Shown piece after piece: positions 30,942-37,400 of a DNA stretch of 39,738 bases. The notes beneath the pieces were generated by a model. The model did no database searches and was not told the origin of the DNA. It saw only the letters and a program-made list of their open reading frames with translations. The DNA comes from a virus. Location: IMG/VR virus record IMGVR_UViG_3300035212_000888, positions 1 to 39,738 of that record, one strand, 5' to 3'. Position numbers and translations under genes: made by a program. Each line of letters begins with the position of its first letter. Position 1 is the stretch's first letter.

Positions 30942-31961
30942 CTAGCTGAAGAGCTTGTCTGACATGAATGCTTCCAGGTCATCGAGACCGGCGCTGCCTG
31001 ACATAACTCTGTCTCGCACGTCCCTGCGGACTGTGCCTTTGGTGGAAGACTTTGCGGAGCTGACCGGGTTTGCGGGAGTAGGGGTCTTGGGATCTGACTT
31101 CGCTGACGAAACTTTCTTTGCTGCGGTGGCCTTGGCGGCCTGCGCTTTCTGGTTGGCCATGAGCTGCTGCTCGCCGTAGAGGGCCAAACCGACCCAGTAC
31201 TCATGCTGCGGGAGCTTCAAAAGCTCCGGTGCCTGCTTGACCGTCGCCATGTAGGCGGTGTGCATGTCGGTGCCCTTTTTGAAGATGTCCGGGAACACGT
31301 CCTTTGCGGCCGCGATGGCCGGCTGACGCTGCGAGAGCCATTGCTGGCGCTGCGGGGCGTGAATGGTCAGAACGTCATCGGCCTTGATCAGGTAGTCCTT
31401 CACTTGGTCGGAATCTAGGTAGACTTCCGAGCCGTCCGGTCTTTTGACCGTGGCGCCGTCCGTATTCTTCAAAGCCCACCGGCGGACTTCCTGGGCAGAC
31501 TTGATTTTTGCATCAAGGGCTTCCGTAGTGTCCACATCGGCGAGGGGATTTTCGGCTGTGGGCGAGAGGACCGGCCTTGCGGACTCGTTGAGCTGGGCTT
31601 CCAACTCGGCGAGGCGCGTCTTGGCCTGCGTGGCTTCCGACTCCAAGGACTGCGCTTTTTCAAGTGCCTCCTTTTTCTGGGCCGTTAGCTTGTCGATGCG
31701 GCGCTGGATTTTGTCCGGTGCGGCCGCCTCGGGCTCCTCGTCCTCGGACTCGTCGTCCTTGGCTTCCTCTGCGACATCTTCGGAGGAGGCTTCGGCTTGC
31801 GCCTCGGGCTCCTCAGTTTCGTCAGAACTGTCAATGATCTCCTCAGAACTGGGCGTTTCTTGCGGCTCAGGGACGAACGGTTTTCCGCCGACTTCCTCGA
31901 GCAACATGCTCATTAGTTCCGATCCTTCTCCTGCAGCCGGGGCTGCTGTTTCTTCCGCCAT
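30942..31961 (-). CDS. scaffold protein
   Basis: 339 residues with an acidic N-terminal half (SSDETEEPEAQAEASSED, then DDESEDEEPEAAAP), a coiled-coil region (QRRIDKLTAQKKEALEKAQS) and a basic C-terminal part (KATAAKKVSSAKSDPK; RRDVRDRVMSG). Acidic, coiled, directly before the capsid gene: the standard scaffold profile. GGAGGG lies 8 bases before the ATG at 31961, a strong ribosome binding site suited to high expression. Confidence 0.75.
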   Translation of the reverse strand: MAEETAAPAAGEGSELMSMLLEEVGGKPFVPEPQETPSSEEIIDSSDETEEPEAQAEASSEDVAEEAKDDESEDEEPEAAAPDKIQRRIDKLTAQKKEALEKAQSLESEATQAKTRLAELEAQLNESARPVLSPTAENPLADVDTTEALDAKIKSAQEVRRWALKNTDGATVKRPDGSEVYLDSDQVKDYLIKADDVLTIHAPQRQQWLSQRQPAIAAAKDVFPDIFKKGTDMHTAYMATVKQAPELLKLPQHEYWVGLALYGEQQLMANQKAQAAKATAAKKVSSAKSDPKTPTPANPVSSAKSSTKGTVRRDVRDRVMSGSAGLDDLEAFMSDKLFS

Positions 31962-32029
31962 GGGTTTAACCCTCCAAGTAGGTACCAGGGTGAAGCGTCA
32001 CCAAGACCGACCGAATAAAACAAACCACA

Positions 32030-32042
32030 GCCCCATCGGGGC
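32030..32042 (-). terminator. leftward terminator hairpin before the scaffold gene
   Basis: On the minus strand GCCCC-GAT-GGGGC forms a 5-bp stem with a 3-base loop, followed by TGTGGTTTGTTTTATT, a U-rich tract. It would end transcripts of the packaging genes 70 bp before the scaffold start, or be read through under antitermination. Confidence 0.5.
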
Positions 32043-32104
32043 ACTCCGTATTCGATGGCAGAGAGTATGGCAGACAGCTGTTCTTTTGTCCAGCACTTAT
32101 TCTG

Positions 32105-32137
32105 ATTGCGGCAATTCTCCCGGACATTTGCCGCAAT
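32105..32137. promoter_or_regulatory. 10-bp inverted repeat in the packaging/capsid gap
   Basis: ATTGCGGCAA (32105-32114) and TTGCCGCAAT (32128-32137) are a perfect inverted repeat with a 13-bp spacer (total 33 bp, about three turns). Spacing and position suit a dimeric or tetrameric operator, or an RNA hairpin. Confidence 0.4.
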
Positions 32138-32181
32138 GGCGTAATTTTTATGCTGATGGCGTCACAAAAAGTGGTGAGTTT

Positions 32182-32475
32182 TTAGAGCTTCGCCGCCTCA
32201 GCTCTGCGCTGCTCAAGGTCATCCCACAATTCCTGCAAGGCGTTGAGCTGGCCGGCAGCGTGGGCGAGCAGTCCCGGGTCTTTTGCTGTGGCCATGTTTG
32301 AGACCAGCAGAGAGGCATCGGCGATGCGGTCCTGCAGCGCGAGCATGACGGCCAGCCACGCGGCCGGCGCCTGCTCCCGCGGGAATGCGAGCGCGGCGGA
32401 CGTGTCGAAATCTTCGGGGTTTTTGTACATGTCGCTTAGGACATGTACACGGCGTGTACTAATGGTTAGGTGCAT
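32182..32475 (-). CDS. hypothetical helical protein after the terminase
   Basis: 97 residues from ATG 32475, or 82 from the ATG at 32430 (MYKNPEDFDTSAALAF). Helical, Ala/Leu-rich (LLAHAAGQLNALQELWDDLEQRRAEAA), probable coiled coil. No recognised family. The possible starts lie in or near a set of GTAC palindromes, and no Shine-Dalgarno is obvious for either. Confidence 0.5.
   Translation of the reverse strand: MHLTISTRRVHVLSDMYKNPEDFDTSAALAFPREQAPAAWLAVMLALQDRIADASLLVSNMATAKDPGLLAHAAGQLNALQELWDDLEQRRAEAAKL
32425..32459. repeat. overlapping GTAC palindromes around a gene start
   Basis: GTACATGTC (32425-32433) and GACATGTAC (32440-32448) form a 9-bp inverted repeat with a 6-base spacer; GTACAC (32445-32450) and GTGTAC (32454-32459) form a second that shares the GTAC at 32445. 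The second candidate start codon of the 32182 gene lies inside the first repeat. Confidence 0.5.
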
Positions 32476-32484
32476 AGTTTTTGG

Positions 32485-32688
32485 TTATCGTGTGATTCGT
32501 ATGCCGCGCAGGAGCTTGTCGGCGCTGACCACAAATGGTGCGCAGTCAATGCAGCACGGCCCGAGTTGCGGGTCGCGGAGCCACTTCGGCGTCAGGGGCT
32601 TTTCACAGACCTGGCACAGCGGGTGGCCGCCTGGGGCACACTTCCAGTCGTCTGGCGGTGGAACTTGGCCCCGGAAGAGTGTAGTCAT
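32485..32688 (-). CDS. small zinc-ribbon-like protein
   Basis: 67 residues with Cys17, Cys25, Cys28, Cys45, Cys46 and Cys49 (CQVCEKPL and GPCCIDC), a likely zinc-binding fold. Starts in a TAATG overlap with the terminase stop. Could be a packaging or DNA-processing cofactor such as a terminase or HNH-like accessory; not certain. Confidence 0.55.
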   Translation of the reverse strand: MTTLFRGQVPPPDDWKCAPGGHPLCQVCEKPLTPKWLRDPQLGPCCIDCAPFVVSADKLLRGIRITR

Positions 32689-34316
32689 TAGTAGCTGCCA
32701 CCTCCGCGGGACTTCATGGAACCTCCGTCGATGAACATGGCGTCGGAGAGGCAAATATACCGGAGCACGTCGATTGGATCTTTGGTCGGCGCCTTCTTGC
32801 CGTCAGCTCCGGTATAGGTCTGCAGCGCATAGATCGTGTTCTTGCAGTTTTCGCTAATGTAGAGCCGTGGCTGGTTGCGGGCGTCCACCGGCTGCTCGGG
32901 GTTGTATGACAGGGCATCGTTGATCATACCAACGCCCTCATCGATGCTGTCGCCCGGCGTGGCGGTGAAGAACATGTCGAGGGACGCCATTTCGTCGATG
33001 AGTGTGGTCGGTGCTTCCTTGCCAAGCGTCTTGGAATGGCCATAGCGGCTGTCCATCCACCGCTCAAAGATGGGCTCGCCGTCTTCAACGCGCAGGATCT
33101 CGTCCTTGTAGCGCTCCAAGCCAAAGCCGAAGTCCTGCATGGCGGGACCGGGGCGGCCGTCCATACGCTTGCCGTCTGGCAGAGCCCACTCACCGGCGTA
33201 GCCGACGCCTTCGATGTATTCGGTCTGACTTGGCCATTCGCGGTAGACGATGGTGCGGCCCGCGGCGTCAAAGACGGTCCAAAGCATGAACCAATTCTTG
33301 CCGGACGCCGGATCGACCCAGTGGTAGCGGGTGCCAGCCGGGACATCAGCGTACCGAATGACGTGCACCTTGGGATTAAACAGCGGGAAGCGGCCGGCGA
33401 TGGCTTTGGTTGGCACACCGTACGCGCGCGTGAGGATTTTCTCCCGGGTCTCGCTCTGAAGCTCGCGCTTCATGCGGGACCATCCGGCCCAGGGATTTGA
33501 CTGCGTGTGAAAGTAGAGGACCGGGCGACCCTTGGGGTTGATCTGCTCAATGGGCACTTGCTCATGACCGATGACCTTGCCGTCTGCGTCTTTTCGCGGG
33601 AGAAGCTCGGCGTCGATCTCTTGGACGTTCTTGGAGCCGTTCAAGTAGTCGGCGACCGTGGGCGACCAGCCCTGCACCGGCGTAAAGGTCACGGCGAGCT
33701 TGCCGTTGCGGTCAACGAGGCGGAACCGGAGGGTTTCCAAGACATCAAGCGGCACCAACTCATCGCACCAGCACGCATCGATCTCGCCGCCCTCAATCGT
33801 GGACGGATCTTGGGCGTAATTGCGGAAGATGCAGACCGCTTGGTTGGGCGCAACGAACTTGGCCTCGGTGAAGCCGCCCTTGACGCTGTAGGTGATGTTG
33901 GTGACCTGTCCCTTGCGGGCGTTACGCCACTCCGGCGGCATGTACTTCCAGATTCTGGGCTGCTGCAACTCAATAGAGTTGGGCGCGGTGGTCTGAAAGC
34001 ACCAGACGACGGCTCCGGGCTTGGAATACATGGTCTTAATGACCTCCTTCGCGGCCCATTCGGTCTTGCCCGACCTGTTTCCGCCCATGACAAGCAACTC
34101 GCGGTGTTTTTCCAGCAATTCGGACGCGCGGCGCCACACCGGGGGGATGAAACCGTGGCGGAAGGGATCATTGGCCTCGCGTGCGATCAATTCCTCGCGC
34201 TTTTTGAGGTATGCCCAGCCCTCCTCGGCCCCTAATGAAGCGAGATAGTCATAATCAACCTGCATCACCGGATGCGGGGTCGGCTGAAAGCGCGACTGAT
34301 GTGCGTTTTGTTCCAT
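32688..34316 (-). CDS. terL: terminase large subunit
   Basis: 542 residues. The motor domain has a Walker A variant GGNRSGKTE (78-86) and an acidic Walker B region (DACWCDELVPLDVL) followed by LAVTFTPVQGW. The C-terminal part has a nuclease-like strand (YHWVDPASGKNW) with an Asp expected for RNase H-like terminase nucleases, and FERWMDSRYG later. It cuts and pumps DNA into the prohead. Start ATG 34316 is preceded by AGAGGA and a small hairpin; an in-frame TTG at 34337 lies within that hairpin. No adjacent small subunit is recognised. Confidence 0.85.
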   Translation of the reverse strand: MEQNAHQSRFQPTPHPVMQVDYDYLASLGAEEGWAYLKKREELIAREANDPFRHGFIPPVWRRASELLEKHRELLVMGGNRSGKTEWAAKEVIKTMYSKPGAVVWCFQTTAPNSIELQQPRIWKYMPPEWRNARKGQVTNITYSVKGGFTEAKFVAPNQAVCIFRNYAQDPSTIEGGEIDACWCDELVPLDVLETLRFRLVDRNGKLAVTFTPVQGWSPTVADYLNGSKNVQEIDAELLPRKDADGKVIGHEQVPIEQINPKGRPVLYFHTQSNPWAGWSRMKRELQSETREKILTRAYGVPTKAIAGRFPLFNPKVHVIRYADVPAGTRYHWVDPASGKNWFMLWTVFDAAGRTIVYREWPSQTEYIEGVGYAGEWALPDGKRMDGRPGPAMQDFGFGLERYKDEILRVEDGEPIFERWMDSRYGHSKTLGKEAPTTLIDEMASLDMFFTATPGDSIDEGVGMINDALSYNPEQPVDARNQPRLYISENCKNTIYALQTYTGADGKKAPTKDPIDVLRYICLSDAMFIDGGSMKSRGGGSY

Positions 34317-34322
34317 TCCTCT

Positions 34323-34340
34323 GCGTTGTCTCCGCAACGC
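34323..34340 (-). promoter_or_regulatory. hairpin in the terminase ribosome-binding region
   Basis: GCGTTG-TCTCCG-CAACGC (plus strand) folds on the message as a 6-bp stem with loop CGGAGA. It separates AAAGGAG upstream from AGAGGA just before ATG 34316. Folding would move the upstream purine stretch nearer the start, or expose GGAG in the loop. Confidence 0.35.
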
Positions 34341-34360
34341 TCCTTTCCCCTGAGCTAATA

Positions 34361-34433
34361 TTAGGACGCCGAGCCGGTGCCCTGCGCCGGGCCAGCTCCC
34401 CCGAGCTGTTGTTTAGCCGTCTCGGCGTCCTAA
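34361..34433. repeat. long structured inverted repeat upstream of terminase
   Basis: TTAGGACGCCGAG (34361-34373) pairs perfectly with CTCGGCGTCCTAA (34421-34433). Inside are CAGCTC-GGGG-GAGCTG (minus-strand sense) and GCCC-GGCGCA-GGGC, so a three-way-junction RNA or cruciform is possible. The stop codon of the preceding gene lies in one arm. Confidence 0.6.
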
Positions 34434-34633
34434 ATCTGCCTCCCAACGATGTCCATCGTCGGGTTTTCTAAAACTGTCACTTGATCCGACCGGAAGTGCC
34501 GGATCTTGCCGCCGTCCTCGAGGACAACGGCGAAAATGTCGTTCGACAGCGGCCCGCCGGACTCAACGTAGAGCAGGCTGCCGTAGCCGACCGGCGTCTC
34601 CACCGGGACGATGCGCTGAAATTCATGGATCAT
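34430..34633 (-). CDS. small conserved phage protein
   Basis: 67 residues (MIHEFQRIVPVETPVGYGSLLYVESG ... begins this way). The pattern LLYVESGGPLSNDIFAVVLEDG then KIRHFRSDQVTV is a short beta barrel-like module I recall from other podophages, function unknown. ATGA overlap with the preceding gene; it ends within the structured repeat. Confidence 0.6.
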   Translation of the reverse strand: MIHEFQRIVPVETPVGYGSLLYVESGGPLSNDIFAVVLEDGGKIRHFRSDQVTVLENPTMDIVGRQI

Positions 34634-34755
34634 CTAAAGCATGACGGCGCGGAGGTTGGCTGCAGGCCCCTCCGCTCGCTCACACCACTTGCTCTCGGCC
34701 GCCACACCACATAACAGGCCGCTGCAGAGCGTTTGATGCCGTCAGATAAAGTCAT
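34630..34755 (-). CDS. 41-residue hypothetical protein
   Basis: Reads MTLSDGIKRSAAACYVVWRP... and has ATGA overlaps at both ends, the main evidence that it is translated. Basic and Ser/Arg-rich; function unknown. Confidence 0.45.
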   Translation of the reverse strand: MTLSDGIKRSAAACYVVWRPRASGVSERRGLQPTSAPSCFR

Positions 34756-34907
34756 CGGCGCGCCTTCTTCGCTGCCATCTCAGCACACAGAGCGTCGGCC
34801 TTTTTCTTCGCCGACTTGGCGACCATCGTCGCGCGCAGACCCTTGAGACGCATGATCTCGTTGTCGATTGCCTCAATCTCGGGCGTCATAGTTTTATATT
34901 TTTCCAT
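34752..34907 (-). CDS. 51-residue helical protein
   Basis: MEKYKTMTPEIEAIDNEIMR ... ending AKKARR. Almost wholly helical, probably coiled coil, strongly basic at the C-terminus, so nucleic acid binding is possible. ATGA overlap with the next gene. Confidence 0.5.
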   Translation of the reverse strand: MEKYKTMTPEIEAIDNEIMRLKGLRATMVAKSAKKKADALCAEMAAKKARR

Positions 34908-34911
34908 AAAG

Positions 34912-35067
34912 TCAGGGTTGAACGGTCACATGCCACAAGCCGATTTGGGCTAGGGCATAGCCGAGCCAGATAAGGCCGTTCCATGCGTTGTGCTGGATGA
35001 GGGCTTGGTCTACGGCGACGGCGAAATACATGAGGCCAACGAGGGCGATGAGGACGGCGCTGGTCAT
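34912..35067 (-). CDS. 51-residue membrane protein
   Basis: MTSAVLIALVGLMYFAVAVD then GLIWLGYALAQIGLW: two predicted transmembrane helices and a short loop. ATGA overlap with the upstream gene. One of several tiny early membrane proteins here; function unknown. Confidence 0.5.
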   Translation of the reverse strand: MTSAVLIALVGLMYFAVAVDQALIQHNAWNGLIWLGYALAQIGLWHVTVQP

Positions 35068-35324
35068 TTGTCCCATCCTTCCCGCAGGTGCCCAAAGTCC
35101 CGGCATTCGGTAACCTCGATGCCCCCAGTGCCGCACACGCCGCACCGTCCGATGTGGTAGGTCGCCGCGGCGTTGCCCTCGGGGCGCTTGCCGTGCAAAC
35201 GGCCGCACTGGTTGCATATCCATTCGGGATACTGTTTAGGTTTAGTCATAAAAATTCCGTCCCAGTTGCGGCGAAAGAGCGTCCCATTTACCGCGCGCGG
35301 GGTGTCGCCCTTGCCGGCGCTCAT
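35064..35324 (-). CDS. zinc-ribbon early protein with SAGKGDTPR motif
   Basis: 86 residues. MSAGKGDTPRAVNGTLFRRN then WDGIF is a conserved phage motif of unknown function; CNQC (37-40) and CGVC (61-64) form a zinc ribbon. Starts in an ATGA overlap. Confidence 0.65.
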   Translation of the reverse strand: MSAGKGDTPRAVNGTLFRRNWDGIFMTKPKQYPEWICNQCGRLHGKRPEGNAAATYHIGRCGVCGTGGIEVTECRDFGHLREGWDK

Positions 35325-35443
35325 TGCTCTTCGTCCTCCTTGCCGCACTTAATGGCCCATACGAACATGAATCCGTAGGCGGCTAGGGCACCGATGAGCA
35401 TGCCGGCGGCGAGGCCGATGAGGATGAAGCCGGCGGCGGTCAT
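35321..35443 (-). CDS. 40-residue membrane protein
   Basis: MTAAGFILIGLAAGMLIGAL... one long hydrophobic helix then an acidic tail (KCGKEDEEQ). ATGA overlaps on both sides. Function unknown. Confidence 0.5.
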   Translation of the reverse strand: MTAAGFILIGLAAGMLIGALAAYGFMFVWAIKCGKEDEEQ

Positions 35444-35688
35444 TCGTGGACGCGCCTCCATTTATCTTTCCACATCGACCTCGCCATCGTGGCGGACTTC
35501 TCGGCGACTGCTTCTTCGCTCATGTCCGGGCAGACATGGTGCATCAGCTCATGCAGAACCGTGTCCAACTCGTCCGCGCCGGATTGGCGGGGATCGATGT
35601 AGACCTTGCCGTCGCCCATGGTCATCCCGTCCGCTTTTTCACGGCCGAGCTTCTTGCGGACGATGGATATGGTTCTGCGTGGGGGCAT
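35440..35688 (-). CDS. small HExxH metallopeptidase-like protein
   Basis: 82 residues. DELDTVLHELMHHVCPDMSE holds HELMH (His46, Glu47, His50), a zinc metallopeptidase active-site motif of the SprT/gluzincin type; Glu in DMSEEAVAEKS could be the third ligand. The rest is too short for a full peptidase, so it may be a minimal enzyme or a zinc-binding structural module. TAATG overlap with the nuclease gene. Confidence 0.6.
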   Translation of the reverse strand: MPPRRTISIVRKKLGREKADGMTMGDGKVYIDPRQSGADELDTVLHELMHHVCPDMSEEAVAEKSATMARSMWKDKWRRVHE

Positions 35689-36446
35689 TAGGCAGCTTTC
35701 TTGAGTCGAAGATTTGCGTAGTGCAGGAACAGGCGCGCCTTGAACACTTCCCAGTACGGCTCGGCGCTGAACATCCAGGCGACCTCGAAGTCATCTGGGC
35801 TCTCCTTGCCGATGCGCACGATGCCGCGGCGTTGGATCTTCATGTCCGGCCGGTTCTCGTTCCACAGCTGCTCGTAGCCGGCGAGCTGCACCTTGTGGGC
35901 GCCCACGATGGCTTTTGATGTCTTCCAGTCAAGGAGGACGATCTTGCCGTTGCGGTCGCGGCTCGGGGCATCGATGGTGCCGCCGAAGAGGTAATCCTCG
36001 GAGACCAGCTGGACCTCGGGCTCAATGACCGTGAAGCCCTCTTCGTCCCACCAGCGGCGGAAGTTGTTGTAGGCGATGGTCGCCTTCTCAATGTCCGCGG
36101 AGGAGAACTCGGCGAGGTCGGGCTCATGATTGTGCAAAAAGCATTCGATCATGAAGTGGGCAACCGTCCCGATGTCGGCCGCTTTGTCGCGGACCTTCCG
36201 GTAGTCAAGACCCTCCATGCCGAGCTTCCATGCCCAGTGAATCAAGCCACTGGTGTCCTCGCCGATCTTGGCGATGGTTGAGGCGCCGGGAACGTCAGTG
36301 CCGTCCTTGAGCGGATACTTCTGGTGTGCCCGGGTCTTTTCGAGGCGGACGATTTTTTGCCCGGCTGCATTGAAGCGGTCGGGCTCGGCGGGTTTGACCG
36401 CCCGAGCCTTGCGCGTGGTTGCCCTGCGTGGTGCTTTGGCAGGCAT
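35688..36446 (-). CDS. PD-(D/E)XK nuclease (RecB/Cas4-like)
   Basis: 252 residues from ATG 36446. After a basic, disordered N-terminus (PAKAPRRATTRKARAVKP), the nuclease fold shows FGGTIDAPS (catalytic Asp), VLLDWKTSK (Asp-x-Lys) and a following QLAGYEQLW, the classic RecB-family exonuclease pattern. Next to an SSB gene and a second nuclease, it fits a recombination/replication module (exonuclease plus SSB). Longer reading frames back over the SSB gene are rejected. Confidence 0.75.
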   Translation of the reverse strand: MPAKAPRRATTRKARAVKPAEPDRFNAAGQKIVRLEKTRAHQKYPLKDGTDVPGASTIAKIGEDTSGLIHWAWKLGMEGLDYRKVRDKAADIGTVAHFMIECFLHNHEPDLAEFSSADIEKATIAYNNFRRWWDEEGFTVIEPEVQLVSEDYLFGGTIDAPSRDRNGKIVLLDWKTSKAIVGAHKVQLAGYEQLWNENRPDMKIQRRGIVRIGKESPDDFEVAWMFSAEPYWEVFKARLFLHYANLRLKKAA

Positions 36447-36451
36447 GCCGG

Positions 36452-37036
36452 TTACCAGCTGATCTCTTGGTCGTCGGTGCCGGTCTTGGCTGCGGGGGCT
36501 TTGGCCTCGCTCACGTCGAAGCCGTAGGCCGAGGCGCTGCCGCCGTCGCCCCAAGTGACGAGGTCGAGTACTTGGATGGCTTTGGGTTGGAGCGTAATGC
36601 CGGCGCCCAGGGTCGCGCTGTACCAGAAGTATGGCACCACAGCGACCTTGAGCTTACTGCCGCCGCCGACATTGGCCTCAATGGGCTGGCCGTCCGCCCC
36701 AAAGAGTTTCGGTTGGCGGCTGTATTCTTCGCCGGCCTTGCTTTTGCCCATGGCTTTGACCTTGAGCTTGAATTGCGTCATGCCGTCGTTTTCCTCCCAC
36801 GGAAAATCGTACATTTTCAATTTGTCCTTCTTCAACTCGCGCTTCTTTTCTTCAAGGAACTCACTGAACATGCCTTCGATGGCGGCGATGAACTTGGCAG
36901 CGTCGTCGTTGGACATCTCCAAGTTGACTTTGTACACGCCGTGCGGAGCCTCCGTTGTGGCGTATTTGCGGTCAGGGGCGTTGAGGTGGGGATAGCGAGC
37001 GATGCCCGCGGGTGTCGTGATGGTTTTGTTTGCCAT
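36452..37036 (-). CDS. single-stranded DNA-binding protein (T7 gp2.5-like)
   Basis: 194 residues. The order APHGVYKVNLEMSNDDAAKF, MTQFKLKVKAMG, then GGGSKLKVAVVPYF and GAGITLQPKAIQVLDL is the beta-barrel pattern of T7 gp2.5-type SSBs, with an acidic C-terminal region. It would coat ssDNA in replication and recombination, and recruit the neighbouring nuclease. Confidence 0.7.
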   Translation of the reverse strand: MANKTITTPAGIARYPHLNAPDRKYATTEAPHGVYKVNLEMSNDDAAKFIAAIEGMFSEFLEEKKRELKKDKLKMYDFPWEENDGMTQFKLKVKAMGKSKAGEEYSRQPKLFGADGQPIEANVGGGSKLKVAVVPYFWYSATLGAGITLQPKAIQVLDLVTWGDGGSASAYGFDVSEAKAPAAKTGTDDQEISW

Positions 37037-37037
37037 G

Positions 37038-37400
37038 TTAGTTTGTGGTTGGGTTTTGGTTTTGTGTTGGTACTAGAAAATCGGAGCGGCGAAGGATCGT
37101 GAGGAAGTCGGCCGCGCGGAGGGTGATCAGCCAGTCTTCTCCGGTGCGTTTGTGGGCGACGACCGGGAACAACTTGTCCTTGGCATCGCGGATTGCCTGG
37201 GCGATCCAGTCTTTGACCTTGGTGACTTGGCAGAATTTGACCTCCCAATGCACGTCAGGGAGACAGGGGCAGACGACATCGGGGGAGTCGCCGAGGCCGC
37301 TGAACTGCTGGCCGCGCCGGATACCGGAGTCACCGAATGCTTCGCGCAGTTGGTCGCGCCACATGCGTTCGCCGCGGGCGCCTTTGGCTCGGGAGTTCAT
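37038..37400 (-). CDS. PD-(D/E)XK Holliday-junction resolvase-like nuclease
   Basis: 120 residues. MNSRAKGARGERMW gives a conserved Glu11; SPDVV gives Asp41; WEVKF gives Glu53 and Lys55, together the E-D-(E)xK signature of phage PDDEXK resolvase-type nucleases. ATGA overlap with dnaB. Probably processes recombination or replication intermediates. Confidence 0.7.
   Translation of the reverse strand: MNSRAKGARGERMWRDQLREAFGDSGIRRGQQFSGLGDSPDVVCPCLPDVHWEVKFCQVTKVKDWIAQAIRDAKDKLFPVVAHKRTGEDWLITLRAADFLTILRRSDFLVPTQNQNPTTN

Larger units (their letters stand above)
31962..32181. other. 220-bp gap between packaging genes and the capsid operon
   Basis: No start-bearing gene on either strand. It contains a leftward terminator hairpin (32030-32042), an inverted repeat (32105-32114/32128-32137) and the strong ribosome binding site for the scaffold gene. 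A promoter for the structural operon is expected here but no good -35/-10 pair is visible. Confidence 0.5.

Noticed and set aside
32043-32181. Short minus-strand frame reading CWTKEQLSAILSAIEYGVP in the packaging/capsid gap
   Set aside because: It looks protein-like but has no start codon after an in-frame stop and no ribosome binding site. It could be a relic; not called as a gene.
34316-34337. Terminase start at the TTG 34337
   Set aside because: The added residues are Arg-rich and the TTG lies within a predicted hairpin; the ATG at 34316 is preferred, though not proved.
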